Notes: generated from the letters alone by a model not told the origin. A stretch of DNA of 6,457 nucleotides from Deltaproteobacteria bacterium (GCA_030636245.1 DAOVXI010000104.1:1-6457), one strand, 5' to 3'. Counted from the first letter of the stretch, positions 1 to 6,238 are shown. Numbers and translations: made by a program.

Positions 1-20
1 AAAGGCCGCCTCTTTTTATT
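1..20 (+). terminator. possible 3' arm of a terminator of an upstream gene (truncated)
   Basis: The window opens with a GC-rich segment (AAAGGCCGCCTC) running straight into a T tract and TTATTT, which is how the descending arm and U tail of an intrinsic terminator look. The matching 5' arm would lie before base 1, so the hairpin cannot be verified here. Confidence 0.3.
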
Positions 21-32
21 TGATAAAACTAC

Positions 33-62
33 TTGACACAACCTTTTAAAGTCGATTACAAT
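33..62 (+). promoter_or_regulatory. sigma-70 promoter of the HU gene
   Basis: A perfect -35 box TTGACA (33-38) is followed, after 18 bp, by the -10 box TACAAT (57-62, five of six matches). Transcription would start near base 69, giving a leader of about 78 nt to the HU start codon. Since no other promoter is evident before the tRNAs, this one probably drives HU, tRNA-Val and tRNA-Asp together. Confidence 0.8.
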
Positions 63-146
63 CCTACATTGAAGTATTTGGATTGTTAGAGTTTATCGGT
101 AGTTGATTTATTAGTACAATAAAAAAACATCTGAAAGGAGCGGTAA

Positions 147-422
147 ATGACAAAAGGGGAGATAGTAGCCAGCATTGCTAAAGGAACAAAGCTTACTAAA
201 GCAGATTCAGAGAGGGCCTTGAACGCCTTTATCGACACGGTAAAGAAGGCTCTTAAAAAAGGGGATACAATAAGCCTCGTAGGTTTTGGCACCTTCTCGG
301 TAACAAAGAGAAAAGCCAGAAAAGGAAGAAACCCGCAGACGGGAAAAGAATTAAAGATACCTGCAGCCAAGGTACCTAAGTTCAAGGCCGGAAAAGGTCT
401 TAAGGACGCTGTTAAGAGATAA
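147..422 (+). CDS. hup: HU family DNA-binding protein
   Basis: Small basic nucleoid-associated protein of 91 residues, the usual HU/IHF length. HU dimers bind and bend DNA with little sequence preference, compact the nucleoid and assist replication and repair. The family signature is clear: GFGTF at residues 46-50 leads into the basic beta-arm (RKARKGRNPQTG, about 55-66), with the DNA-intercalating proline of the RNP motif at 63. The N-terminal half (MTKGEIVASIAKG...) is the helical dimerisation part and the C-terminus ends in lysine-rich sequence (KFKAGKGLKDAVKR). The ATG is supported by AAAGGAG at 134-140, 6 nt upstream. An HU homodimer is more likely than a specific IHF subunit, but IHF-like paralogues cannot be fully excluded by eye. 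The stop codon lies only 8 nt before a tRNA-Val gene. Confidence 0.95.
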   Translation: MTKGEIVASIAKGTKLTKADSERALNAFIDTVKKALKKGDTISLVGFGTFSVTKRKARKGRNPQTGKELKIPAAKVPKFKAGKGLKDAVKR

Positions 423-430
423 ATTGTTTT

Positions 431-506
431 GGGCGGTTAGCTCAGTTGGGAGAGCGCAGCCCTTACAAGGCTGATGTCACAGGTTCGAGCCCTGTACCGC
501 CTACCA
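431..506 (+). tRNA. tRNA-Val (anticodon UAC)
   Basis: A complete 76-nt cloverleaf with encoded CCA. Acceptor arms are 431-437 and 496-502, the D stem is GCTC/GAGC (440-443/452-455), the anticodon stem is CAGCC/GGCTG (457-461/469-473) with loop CTTACAA, and the T arm is ACAGG-TTCGAGC-CCTGT (479-495). The anticodon TAC (464-466) reads valine GUA codons and, when modified, other GUN codons. The discriminator is A503 and CCA is 504-506. The first acceptor pair is a G431-T502 wobble instead of G-C. The gene starts 8 nt after the HU stop, so it is most simply released from the HU transcript by RNase P and 3' nucleases. Confidence 0.96.
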
Positions 507-512
507 TTTTTC

Positions 513-531
513 CCGGCAGGAGGTTTGCCGG
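513..531 (+). other. small hairpin between the two tRNAs
   Basis: CCGGCA (513-518) pairs with TGCCGG (526-531) around a 7-nt loop. No T run follows, so it is not a classical terminator. It lies 6 nt after the CCA of tRNA-Val and could help 3' processing or stabilise the spacer RNA. The rest of the 98-nt tRNA spacer shows no convincing promoter. Confidence 0.35.
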
Positions 532-604
532 CTAATGCTACTTTAAAGTTAGTCGGATGTCTTTTGTTACGGAGCTTTATGTATCATGATATTTGTTTTT
601 TAAA

Positions 605-681
<77 letters not shown>

Positions 682-685
682 CATT

Positions 686-715
686 GAAAGCCCCGACCAT
701 TTGGTCGGGGCTTTC
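686..715 (+). terminator. intrinsic terminator after the HU-tRNA unit
   Basis: The arms 686-699 and 702-715 are perfectly complementary over 14 bp (GAAAGCCCCGACCA / TGGTCGGGGCTTTC), with a minimal TT centre, and are followed by TTATATTT. The T-rich end is partly inside the stem, as in many bidirectional terminators, where the A-rich 5' side becomes the U tail on the other strand. Confidence 0.9.
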
Positions 716-741
716 TTATATTTCCGCTTTTTTGTACTTCA

Positions 742-766
742 TTTACCGTTAGCTGCTTACCGTAAA
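742..766 (+). repeat. paired TTACCGT motif upstream of the ftsE promoter
   Basis: TTACCGT occurs at 743-749 and again at 757-763, a 14-bp period. The outer ends TTTAC (742-746) and GTAAA (762-766) are also inverted. The pair ends 12 bp before the -35 box of the ftsE promoter, a position where an activator or repressor could bind. No known regulator motif is recognised and it may be chance. Confidence 0.25.
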
Positions 767-777
767 TAGTATTGGTC

Positions 778-806
778 TTGACATGGTAAAGCCTACTTGG
801 GATAAT
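778..806 (+). promoter_or_regulatory. sigma-70 promoter of the ftsEX-envC operon
   Basis: A perfect -35 box TTGACA (778-783) and the -10 box GATAAT (801-806, five of six matches) are separated by the optimal 17 bp. Transcription would begin near 813, leaving a leader of about 76 nt before ftsE. The promoter lies just downstream of the HU-tRNA terminator, which insulates the two units. Confidence 0.8.
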
Positions 807-824
807 AGTAAGATACGTTACCTA

Positions 825-855
825 CTCACCGGAGCATTTTCTCATAGAGGGTGAG
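825..855 (+). promoter_or_regulatory. potential hairpin in the ftsE leader
   Basis: CTCACC (825-830) can pair with GGTGAG (850-855), with a 19-nt loop in which GAG (832-834) could further pair with CTC (841-843). The structure lies within the predicted 5' untranslated region. The only purine-rich, Shine-Dalgarno-like segment of the leader (GAGGGTGAG, 847-855) is part of the 3' arm and lies 33 nt from the ATG, too far for normal use. Confidence 0.3.
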
Positions 856-888
856 ACAGCTTTATTAAATCGCATCACCATACTTCTT

Positions 889-1557
889 ATGATCCAATTA
901 TATCACGTTCACAAAAAATACGATGGCGCTGTTCAAGCCCTGACCGATGTAAATCTAAAGATCGAAAAGGGCGAGTTCGTCTTCATCACAGGCTCATCAG
1001 GTGCCGGCAAGTCAACGCTTCTTAAGATAATGTTCGGGAGCGAGGTCCCAAGCGACGGGCACATTATCCTTGACGGCAGGAACTACCTGAAGATACCTCC
1101 GGAACAGATACCTCTCATAAGGCGGCGCATGGGCTTTGTCTTCCAGGACTTTAAACTCATAAATACAAAATCCGTATTCGACAACGTTGCTCTGGCGCTC
1201 AAGGTCATGGGCGTTGGGCCTGCCCTGATAAAGAAAAGAGTTAACAAGGTCCTTGCCTATGTTCAGCTTCAGCACAGGGCGAACTTTAAGCCCTTAACCC
1301 TCTCCGGAGGTGAACAGCAAAGGGTTGCCATCGCAAGGGCGCTTGTAAAAGATCCGGCCATACTCTTAGCCGATGAGCCGACCGGCAACCTTGACCCTGA
1401 GCTTGCTGTACAGGTAATGGAGCTTTTCAAGGAGGTGAGCCTTAGGGGAACAACAGTGATCGTCGCCACACATGATCACAGCCTCATTCAAAGGTTCAAC
1501 AGCAGGGTTATAGAGTTTAGCGAGGGTAAGGTCATAAGCGCGGGGGAAAGCGCATAA
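889..1557 (+). CDS. ftsE: cell-division ATP-binding protein FtsE
   Basis: ABC-type ATPase of 222 residues, typical for FtsE. It sits on the inner face of the membrane bound to FtsX, where ATP hydrolysis drives a conformational signal to periplasmic cell-wall hydrolase regulators rather than transport. All nucleotide-binding elements are present in order: Walker A GSSGAGKST (35-43), Q-loop FVFQD (83-87), signature LSGGEQQR (138-145), Walker B ILLADEP with D162 and E163, D-loop NLDP (167-170) and H-loop H195. The N-terminus (MIQLYHVHKKYDG) aligns with the usual FtsE start, so the ATG at 889 is favoured although no Shine-Dalgarno sequence precedes it and no alternative ATG, GTG or TTG was found in frame back to the promoter. 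The stop overlaps the ftsX start by one base (TAATG). LolD-like ABC proteins are similar, but the adjacent ftsX settles the assignment. Confidence 0.95.
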   Translation: MIQLYHVHKKYDGAVQALTDVNLKIEKGEFVFITGSSGAGKSTLLKIMFGSEVPSDGHIILDGRNYLKIPPEQIPLIRRRMGFVFQDFKLINTKSVFDNVALALKVMGVGPALIKKRVNKVLAYVQLQHRANFKPLTLSGGEQQRVAIARALVKDPAILLADEPTGNLDPELAVQVMELFKEVSLRGTTVIVATHDHSLIQRFNSRVIEFSEGKVISAGESA

Positions 1558-2450
1558 TGGGCGAGAGATCAAGCCTCGTATACACCGTCTCCGACGCAGC
1601 GGCGAGCATAAGGGAGAACCCGGTGACGGTTGCGCTCTCGGCTGTTACGGTCGGATTCTCGCTTGCTATCTTTACGCTTTTCCTGATCGTATTCATTAAC
1701 ATAAGCGGGGTCGTTCATCAGTGGGGCGAGAAGGCCCATGTGATCGTTTACATAAAAGACAACTCCGTTAAGGGCGGCATCAGTGAGCTTAAGGCTAATC
1801 TCACGCTTCTTGGTGAGGTGGAAAGCGTCACCTATATATCCAAGGACGATGCCCTGAAGATACTCAACACCGGTTTCGAGGCCGGAGAGGGGCTTCTTGA
1901 GGGGCTAAAAGAAAATCCGCTGCCAGCTTCCTTTGAGATTAAACTTAAGGACAGCTTCCGGGACCCTAAGCTTATCTCAAACTTTGCTGAGAAGGTCGGC
2001 TCATACAGATGGGTCGAGGAGGTGCAGTTCGGTGGTGAGTGGGTGGAAAAGTTCGCGGAGCTGATAAGTTTTGTAAAGCTTACGGCCGTTATACTGGGAA
2101 CATTCCTTATCGTCGCAACGCTCTTTATTATATCCAATACGATACGTCTTACGGTTTATGCCAGGCGTGAAGAGATAGAGGTCATGCGTCTTGTCGGAGC
2201 ATCGAACACTTACATAAAAGCGCCCTTCGTTATAGAGGGGGTTACCTCCGGCATTGTCGGAGGGCTCATCGCATATGTCCTTATTTACCTCGGTATTCAC
2301 TTCCTGGGCTCTCAGATCCCGTCATACTTTGAGTTGGATTTTCAAAGCACTCTGAGCGCTCCGTTCCTGCTCCTTTGCCTTATACTCTCGGGTGTTCTTC
2401 TCGGCGCTATCGGCGCACTCGTCTCACTCGGGAAGTTCCTAAAGGTATGA
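1557..2450 (+). CDS. ftsX: cell-division permease-like protein FtsX
   Basis: Integral membrane partner of FtsE, 297 residues, a normal length. The topology visible in the sequence is four membrane segments at about 24-49, 171-195, 223-250 and 268-290. A periplasmic domain of about 120 residues lies between segments 1 and 2; in E. coli this loop recruits EnvC. After segment 2 comes the conserved cytoplasmic stretch NTIRLTVYARREEIEVMRLV (194-213), followed by GAS, typical of FtsX/MacB-type permeases and expected to contact FtsE. The N-terminal cytoplasmic part is short, about 22 residues. The start overlaps the ftsE stop by one nucleotide, which implies translational coupling; GGGGGAAAG at 1542-1550 may act as a weak ribosome-binding site. 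FtsEX has no known transported substrate and works as a transmembrane switch of the divisome. Confidence 0.95.
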   Translation: MGERSSLVYTVSDAAASIRENPVTVALSAVTVGFSLAIFTLFLIVFINISGVVHQWGEKAHVIVYIKDNSVKGGISELKANLTLLGEVESVTYISKDDALKILNTGFEAGEGLLEGLKENPLPASFEIKLKDSFRDPKLISNFAEKVGSYRWVEEVQFGGEWVEKFAELISFVKLTAVILGTFLIVATLFIISNTIRLTVYARREEIEVMRLVGASNTYIKAPFVIEGVTSGIVGGLIAYVLIYLGIHFLGSQIPSYFELDFQSTLSAPFLLLCLILSGVLLGAIGALVSLGKFLKV

Positions 2451-2453
2451 TCC

Positions 2454-3614
2454 ATGTTTAGATCAAGCGTATTCATTCTTCTTTTGCTCTTTTTAATGAC
2501 GCCCGGAGATGTATTCTCCGGTGATAAGGATATTAAAAGTGGAGAGGAAGAGCTTCAGGATGTTAAGAGAAAACTAAGGGACGCTAAGAAGAGCATTAAA
2601 GAGACAGAAAAAAAAGAAAGCTCGGTGCTTGGTGAGCTACAGGGATTGAGTAAAGAGCTTAAGAAAAGAAGGGTTGAGCTTAAGAGGGCAGAGAGTGATC
2701 TTAGGAAGAGCACAAAGGAGAAGAAAAAAGTAACAAAAAAGCTTTACTCGCTTAAGAAGGAAAGAGAGAAGTTGGAGGATGAGCTTTACCAGAGGCTCAG
2801 GGCTTTTTATAAGATGCAAAAGGGTGCGGCATTGAATGTCATCTTTGAACCAATAGACGGCGGTGGCGACGCGGCGGATATATTAAGGCGCTATAAATAC
2901 ATGAATGTGCTCGTCGAAAGGGATAATAAACTTATTGAGGAGCTTAAGGTAAATATAGAGAAGGTCAATAAGGAGCAGGCAAAGCTAGCGGCCGTGGAAA
3001 AAAGGCTTCGTCGTCTCAGGGACTCTTCAAAGAAAAAAAAGATCGAGGTGGAGAAGAGCCAGAAGATGAGAAAGGCGCTACTCAGAAAGGTAAGGCTCAG
3101 GAAAGCAAGCTATATCGAGATGCAGGATGAGCTTAAAGAGGCAGGTAAAGAGCTTACCGTTCTTTTAAGAAAACTCAAACAGCCGGGCAGCAAGGCGGTC
3201 ACAGGAAACTTCGCGAGCATGAAGGGGAGGCTTGATATGCCCGTTGGCGGCAAGATCGTAAGCCGCTATGGCAAGGTCAAGCACCCGAAATTTAAGACAA
3301 TTATCTTTAATAATGGTATAATAATTAATGCTGCTTTCGGCTCAGAGGTACGTGGGGTGTTTGATGGGACCGTTGCGTATGTGGGCTGGCTCAAGGGCTA
3401 TGGCCAGGTCATGATAGTTGAACACGGCAGCGGATACTACTCGCTCTTTGCCCATCTCTCAACGATACTTAAGGAGAAGGGCAGCTTTGTCATGGAGGGC
3501 GAGGTTCTTGCTCTTGTAGGCGAGAGCGGCACGCATGAAAGCCCGGGGCTTTACTTTGAGATAAGAAAAAAGGATAAGCCAATAGACCCTCTTAAATGGA
3601 TAAAGAAGGGCTAG
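2454..3614 (+). CDS. envC: EnvC-like murein hydrolase activator with degenerate LytM domain
   Basis: Secreted protein of 386 residues. A signal peptide is evident (hydrophobic FILLLLFLM, likely cleavage after VFS at residue 22). A very Lys/Glu-rich coiled coil covers about 27-120 and 152-242, interrupted by an EnvC-type segment (YQRLRAFYKMQKG... and DILRRYKYMN, about 112-151). A LytM/M23 fold fills about 260-380. The catalytic zinc ligands are missing. The HxGxD motif is N286-N-G-I-I290, and the HxH motif is G365-L-Y367 within PGLYFEIR, as in E. coli EnvC. Only H334 of the FAHLS motif remains. The protein should therefore be a non-enzymatic activator of septal amidases, recruited by the FtsX periplasmic loop. 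The gene starts 3 nt after ftsX, with AAAGG (2441-2445) inside the end of ftsX. In some lineages FtsEX instead pairs with active hydrolases; the lost ligands argue against that here. Confidence 0.88.
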   Translation: MFRSSVFILLLLFLMTPGDVFSGDKDIKSGEEELQDVKRKLRDAKKSIKETEKKESSVLGELQGLSKELKKRRVELKRAESDLRKSTKEKKKVTKKLYSLKKEREKLEDELYQRLRAFYKMQKGAALNVIFEPIDGGGDAADILRRYKYMNVLVERDNKLIEELKVNIEKVNKEQAKLAAVEKRLRRLRDSSKKKKIEVEKSQKMRKALLRKVRLRKASYIEMQDELKEAGKELTVLLRKLKQPGSKAVTGNFASMKGRLDMPVGGKIVSRYGKVKHPKFKTIIFNNGIIINAAFGSEVRGVFDGTVAYVGWLKGYGQVMIVEHGSGYYSLFAHLSTILKEKGSFVMEGEVLALVGESGTHESPGLYFEIRKKDKPIDPLKWIKKG

Positions 3615-3629
3615 TCAGGTTTTTACCCT

Positions 3630-3680
3630 ATGAAAAAGATATTAAATACGGTATCATACAGTATTACGGAGGATCTCTAA
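3630..3680 (+). other. 16-codon mini-ORF in the envC-ctpA spacer (possible leader peptide)
   Basis: The 67-nt spacer before ctpA contains an ATG-initiated frame encoding MKKILNTVSYSITEDL. It stops at 3680, one base before the ctpA ATG, and is in a different frame from ctpA. Its own ribosome-binding site is weak (TCAGG, 3615-3619). The ctpA Shine-Dalgarno sequence lies inside its codons 13-15. It might couple ctpA translation to upstream ribosomes. It could equally be chance, as there is no homology support. Confidence 0.2.
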
Positions 3681-3681
3681 G

Positions 3682-5004
3682 ATGAGAATCAAAAAGAAAA
3701 ATTTACTGGGCATACTGTTTGTACTTGCCCTGACATTATCAACCGTACACCTGTGGGGTTTTGCCCAGAAGGTTTCGGCCGAGAAGGGCGGAAACTATGA
3801 GAGCCTTAGGGTTTTTACCGAAGCGGTTTCAAAGGTTATTGAGAACTATACCGAGGAGGTAACGGTAAAGGAGCTTGTTTACGGCGCCATCAAGGGCATG
3901 TTAAGAGAGCTTGACCCTCACTCATCCTTTCTTACCCCTGAGGACTTTAAAGAGATGAATGTCGATATGAAAGGTTCCTTCGGAGGACTTGGGATCGAGG
4001 TCGGCATAAGGGATGATATGTTGACCGTTATCTCTCCTATAGACGGTACCCCTGCTTATAGGGCCGGGCTTAAGTCAATGGACAGAATAATAATGATCGA
4101 CGATGTGTACTCAAAGGACATGTCTCTCACTGATGCGGTGAAGCTCATGCGCGGACCAAAGGGTACCGACATTAAGCTTGGCATAATGAGAGAGGGTTTT
4201 ACCGAGCCCAAGGACTTTATTATAACAAGAGCTATCATAAAGATAGACAGCGTTAAGTGGGAGATGCTTGAGGAAGGTTATGGCTATGCTCGCATAACGC
4301 AGTTCCAGGCTACCACAACGGATGACCTTAAAAGAGCGCTCAGATCTCTCGGAAGCAAGAAAGAGGAGTTCAAAGGGTTGATACTTGACCTGAGGAACAA
4401 CCCCGGAGGATATCTGCGTGAGGCCATAAGCGTATCGGATCTCTTTATAGAGGACGGCGTTATCGTCTCTACAAGGGGAAGGGTAGCGGATCAGAATGAA
4501 GAGTACTCGGCAAGCAAGCTCGGTACTCAGCCTAATTATCCGATAATCGTTATAGTTAACGGCGGAAGCGCATCAGCCTCAGAGATCGTAGCGGGCGCGC
4601 TTCAGGACTATCAAAGAGCCGTGATCCTTGGAAGCCAGACCTTTGGCAAGGGTTCTGTGCAGTCGATAATCCAGCTCTCTGATAAATCTGCCGTACGAGT
4701 GACTACATCCAAATACTATACCCCTTCGGGAAGGTCCATACAGGCCAAGGGTATAGAGCCCGACATACTTGTAGGTGAAGAGAGTGAGAGGTATGTAAAA
4801 GAGAGTGACCTCAAGGGTCATCTAAAGGGTGATGAAGAGGATAAGAAAACAAAGGTTCATTCATCAAAGAAGAAGCCAAAGGTCGTTGATAACGGCAATG
4901 GTGAGGACATTGAGGATCTTCAGCTCCAAAGGGCACTTGATTACCTGAAGAGCTGGCATATATTTAACAGAATGCCGGCGGCAAGCGGCGAGGAAGGCAC
5001 GTAG
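3682..5004 (+). CDS. ctpA: S41 family carboxyl-terminal processing protease
   Basis: Periplasmic serine protease of 440 residues, typical for CtpA. It cleaves selected proteins near their C-termini; family members in other Gram-negatives degrade peptidoglycan hydrolases. The N-terminus is a signal or anchor sequence (KKK then a hydrophobic run, about 7-27). The region 38-90 has the S41 N-terminal helical motif LDPHSSFLTPEDF (77-89). A PDZ domain follows at about 95-180 (GSFGGLGIEV, GTPAYRAGLKSMDRIIMIDD). The protease core covers about 190-365. The Ser/Lys pair is intact: S298 in GGSASASEI and K323 in TFGKGSVQ, 25 residues apart as in Prc and CtpB, with the supporting Q327. A charged low-complexity linker (366-410) precedes a C-terminal helix (LQLQRALDYLKSW). 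GGAGG at 3668-3672 lies 9 nt before the ATG. Its place after envC suggests a role in turnover of cell-wall cleavage factors; that role is inference. Confidence 0.93.
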   Translation: MRIKKKNLLGILFVLALTLSTVHLWGFAQKVSAEKGGNYESLRVFTEAVSKVIENYTEEVTVKELVYGAIKGMLRELDPHSSFLTPEDFKEMNVDMKGSFGGLGIEVGIRDDMLTVISPIDGTPAYRAGLKSMDRIIMIDDVYSKDMSLTDAVKLMRGPKGTDIKLGIMREGFTEPKDFIITRAIIKIDSVKWEMLEEGYGYARITQFQATTTDDLKRALRSLGSKKEEFKGLILDLRNNPGGYLREAISVSDLFIEDGVIVSTRGRVADQNEEYSASKLGTQPNYPIIVIVNGGSASASEIVAGALQDYQRAVILGSQTFGKGSVQSIIQLSDKSAVRVTTSKYYTPSGRSIQAKGIEPDILVGEESERYVKESDLKGHLKGDEEDKKTKVHSSKKKPKVVDNGNGEDIEDLQLQRALDYLKSWHIFNRMPAASGEEGT

Positions 5005-5019
5005 GCAACGCGGCTTTTT

Positions 5020-5877
5020 ATGGCAAAGAATAAGAAAAACAAAAGGGGCCCGATCATTATGGCGGGCCTCTTTGTATTGGGGCTGATCGTCGGAGCGCTT
5101 ATCTCGGTATATGTCTTACGCCAGGATCTTAAGCCCTCTACCACGCCTTCAGTGTATAAAGAAGCGCCAAAGGTTGTTCCACCGCCGGTAGTAACCCCTG
5201 TTGTCAAGTACAGTGGTCCGGTCGTGGTTTTTGTGATAGACGACATGGGGCAGACCATGCGTGGCGTTGACACACTTCTTTCTCTCCCCGTCCCCGTGAC
5301 ATTCGCTATTATCCCTCATCTGAAGTACAGCAAAAAAGCCTCCGAGATGGCAAGGGCAAAGGGGCTCGAGGTCATCCTTCATCTCCCCATGGAGCCAAAG
5401 GACCTAAAGGGCAATAACCCCGGAGAGGGCGCGCTCCTTACCAGCATGGACCAAGATGCTCTCATTGAGTCGATAAATAGCAGTATAGAGAGCGTGCCCG
5501 GTATAATAGGTGTGAATAACCATATGGGCTCAAGGTTCACTGAGGACTATGAGGGAATGCTTGTGGTGCTGGGTGCGCTTAAGGAGAGGGAGCTCTTTTT
5601 TCTTGATAGCCTGACGACAGGCAGATCGGTCGGCAGAAAGGTTTCAGCTGAACTTGATATGCGTTTCGCCAGGCGTGATGTCTTTCTTGATAATGAGCGC
5701 AACAAGGAGTATATAATAGCCCAGGTGAGCGAGCTTTTGACGAGAGCGAAAAAACACGGGAGCGCTATCGGCATCGGGCACCAGTATCCGGAGACGATAG
5801 AGGCCTTGGCCGAGATAGCTCCTCTCATCGAGGGCCAGGGAGTAACCGTCGTAAAGTTATCAGAGCTCGTGCAATAA
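5020..5877 (+). CDS. divergent polysaccharide deacetylase family protein (YibQ-like)
   Basis: Protein of 285 residues with a basic N-terminus (KNKKNKRG), one membrane segment (about 11-33), a Pro/Val-rich linker (40-65) and a deacetylase-like barrel (about 68-283), so probably anchored with the domain in the periplasm. Motifs of the divergent polysaccharide deacetylase family (COG2861) are visible: VIDDMG (72-77), TFAIIPH (94-100), EVILHLPMEP (117-126), GVNNHMGSRFT (164-174), FFLDSLTT (193-200) and AIGIGHQYPETIEAL (249-263). Asp74/75, His121, His168 and His254 are candidate metal-site residues. The substrate is unknown; E. coli yibQ also sits beside envC, pointing to the cell envelope. The gene begins 15 nt after the ctpA stop in the same frame. 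The TAG prevents an earlier start, and no good Shine-Dalgarno sequence is seen, so translation may depend on reinitiation after ctpA. Confidence 0.88.
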   Translation: MAKNKKNKRGPIIMAGLFVLGLIVGALISVYVLRQDLKPSTTPSVYKEAPKVVPPPVVTPVVKYSGPVVVFVIDDMGQTMRGVDTLLSLPVPVTFAIIPHLKYSKKASEMARAKGLEVILHLPMEPKDLKGNNPGEGALLTSMDQDALIESINSSIESVPGIIGVNNHMGSRFTEDYEGMLVVLGALKERELFFLDSLTTGRSVGRKVSAELDMRFARRDVFLDNERNKEYIIAQVSELLTRAKKHGSAIGIGHQYPETIEALAEIAPLIEGQGVTVVKLSELVQ

Positions 5878-6175
5878 ACGGCTGTAGTGCTATTAGAAAG
5901 TTATTGTACCGTAAAACCCTTCATTTTGTTGTCCTATAGAAACTCTTCCCAAAGCGTTACTTCACACGATATAGGTAAAATTAGGTACGTTTTTAATGAT
6001 ACCGATGTAATGCCCTTTTATCGCAGTTTCTGATAAGGTTGATTTGTAGTCTTTATTGAGCCGATAAATACGACATTGTTATATATTTTGTGAATTTATA
6101 ACCCTATTGATTGAAGTTATTGATATGCTCCTTAAAAACACAGAACCTATTAACGGTACCAGGAACTCCTGATTA
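5878..6175. other. non-coding stretch without recognisable features
   Basis: About 300 AT-rich bases after the last gene of the envelope operon. I looked for tRNA-like structure, a strong hairpin with a T tract, a consensus promoter and a credible short ORF with a ribosome-binding site on either strand, and found none convincing. Candidate -35/-10 pairs near 6039-6090 are weak. It may carry a poorly structured operon end, factor-dependent termination, or distant control sites for the cold-shock gene. Confidence 0.5.
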
Positions 6176-6200
6176 TTAAATTTTTGTTAAAAAAATTTAA
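6176..6200 (+). promoter_or_regulatory. AT-only inverted repeat, UP-element-like, upstream of the csp promoter
   Basis: TTAAATTTTT (6176-6185) and AAAAATTTAA (6191-6200) form a perfect 10-bp inverted repeat around GTTAA. Relative to the inferred transcription start near 6245, it covers about -69 to -45, overlapping where UP elements contact the RNA polymerase alpha subunit; the alternating A and T tracts resemble that consensus. As RNA it would be a weak A-U hairpin with no T tail, so a DNA-level role (polymerase contact or binding of a bending protein) is more likely than termination. Confidence 0.5.
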
Positions 6201-6208
6201 GAAACATC

Positions 6209-6238
6209 TTGACACTTTATGATCGGCGCTGTTACACT
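6209..6238 (+). promoter_or_regulatory. sigma-70 promoter of the cold-shock gene
   Basis: The -35 box TTGACA (6209-6214) is perfect and is followed after 18 bp by TACACT (6233-6238, four of six matches). Transcription would start near 6245, giving a leader of about 114 nt. A long leader is characteristic of cold-inducible csp genes. The -10 box lies inside the first copy of a 15-bp direct repeat. Confidence 0.7.

Noticed and set aside
86..385. Antisense open reading frame over the HU gene
   Set aside because: It mirrors the HU coding strand, has no ribosome-binding site or family match, and HU is unambiguous; the other antisense frames in the window were dismissed on the same grounds.
559..593. 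Separate promoter for tRNA-Asp in the tRNA spacer (TATCAT at 582-587)
   Set aside because: There is no acceptable -35 box at 16-18 bp; co-transcription with tRNA-Val is simpler.
2500..3180. Repetitive AAG/GAG-rich DNA as a possible repeat array
   Set aside because: The pattern comes from Lys/Glu/Arg/Leu codons of the EnvC coiled coil; no unit repeats exactly.
6039..6087. Weak promoter-like pairs (TTGATT...GATAAA, TTGAGC...TATATT)
   Set aside because: Poor -35 matches or wrong spacing in AT-rich DNA, compared with the much better TTGACA promoter at 6209.
5878..6175. Possible terminator or small RNA gene after the deacetylase
   Set aside because: No GC-rich stem followed by a T tract could be found; short complementarities around 5955-5995 are broken and unconvincing.
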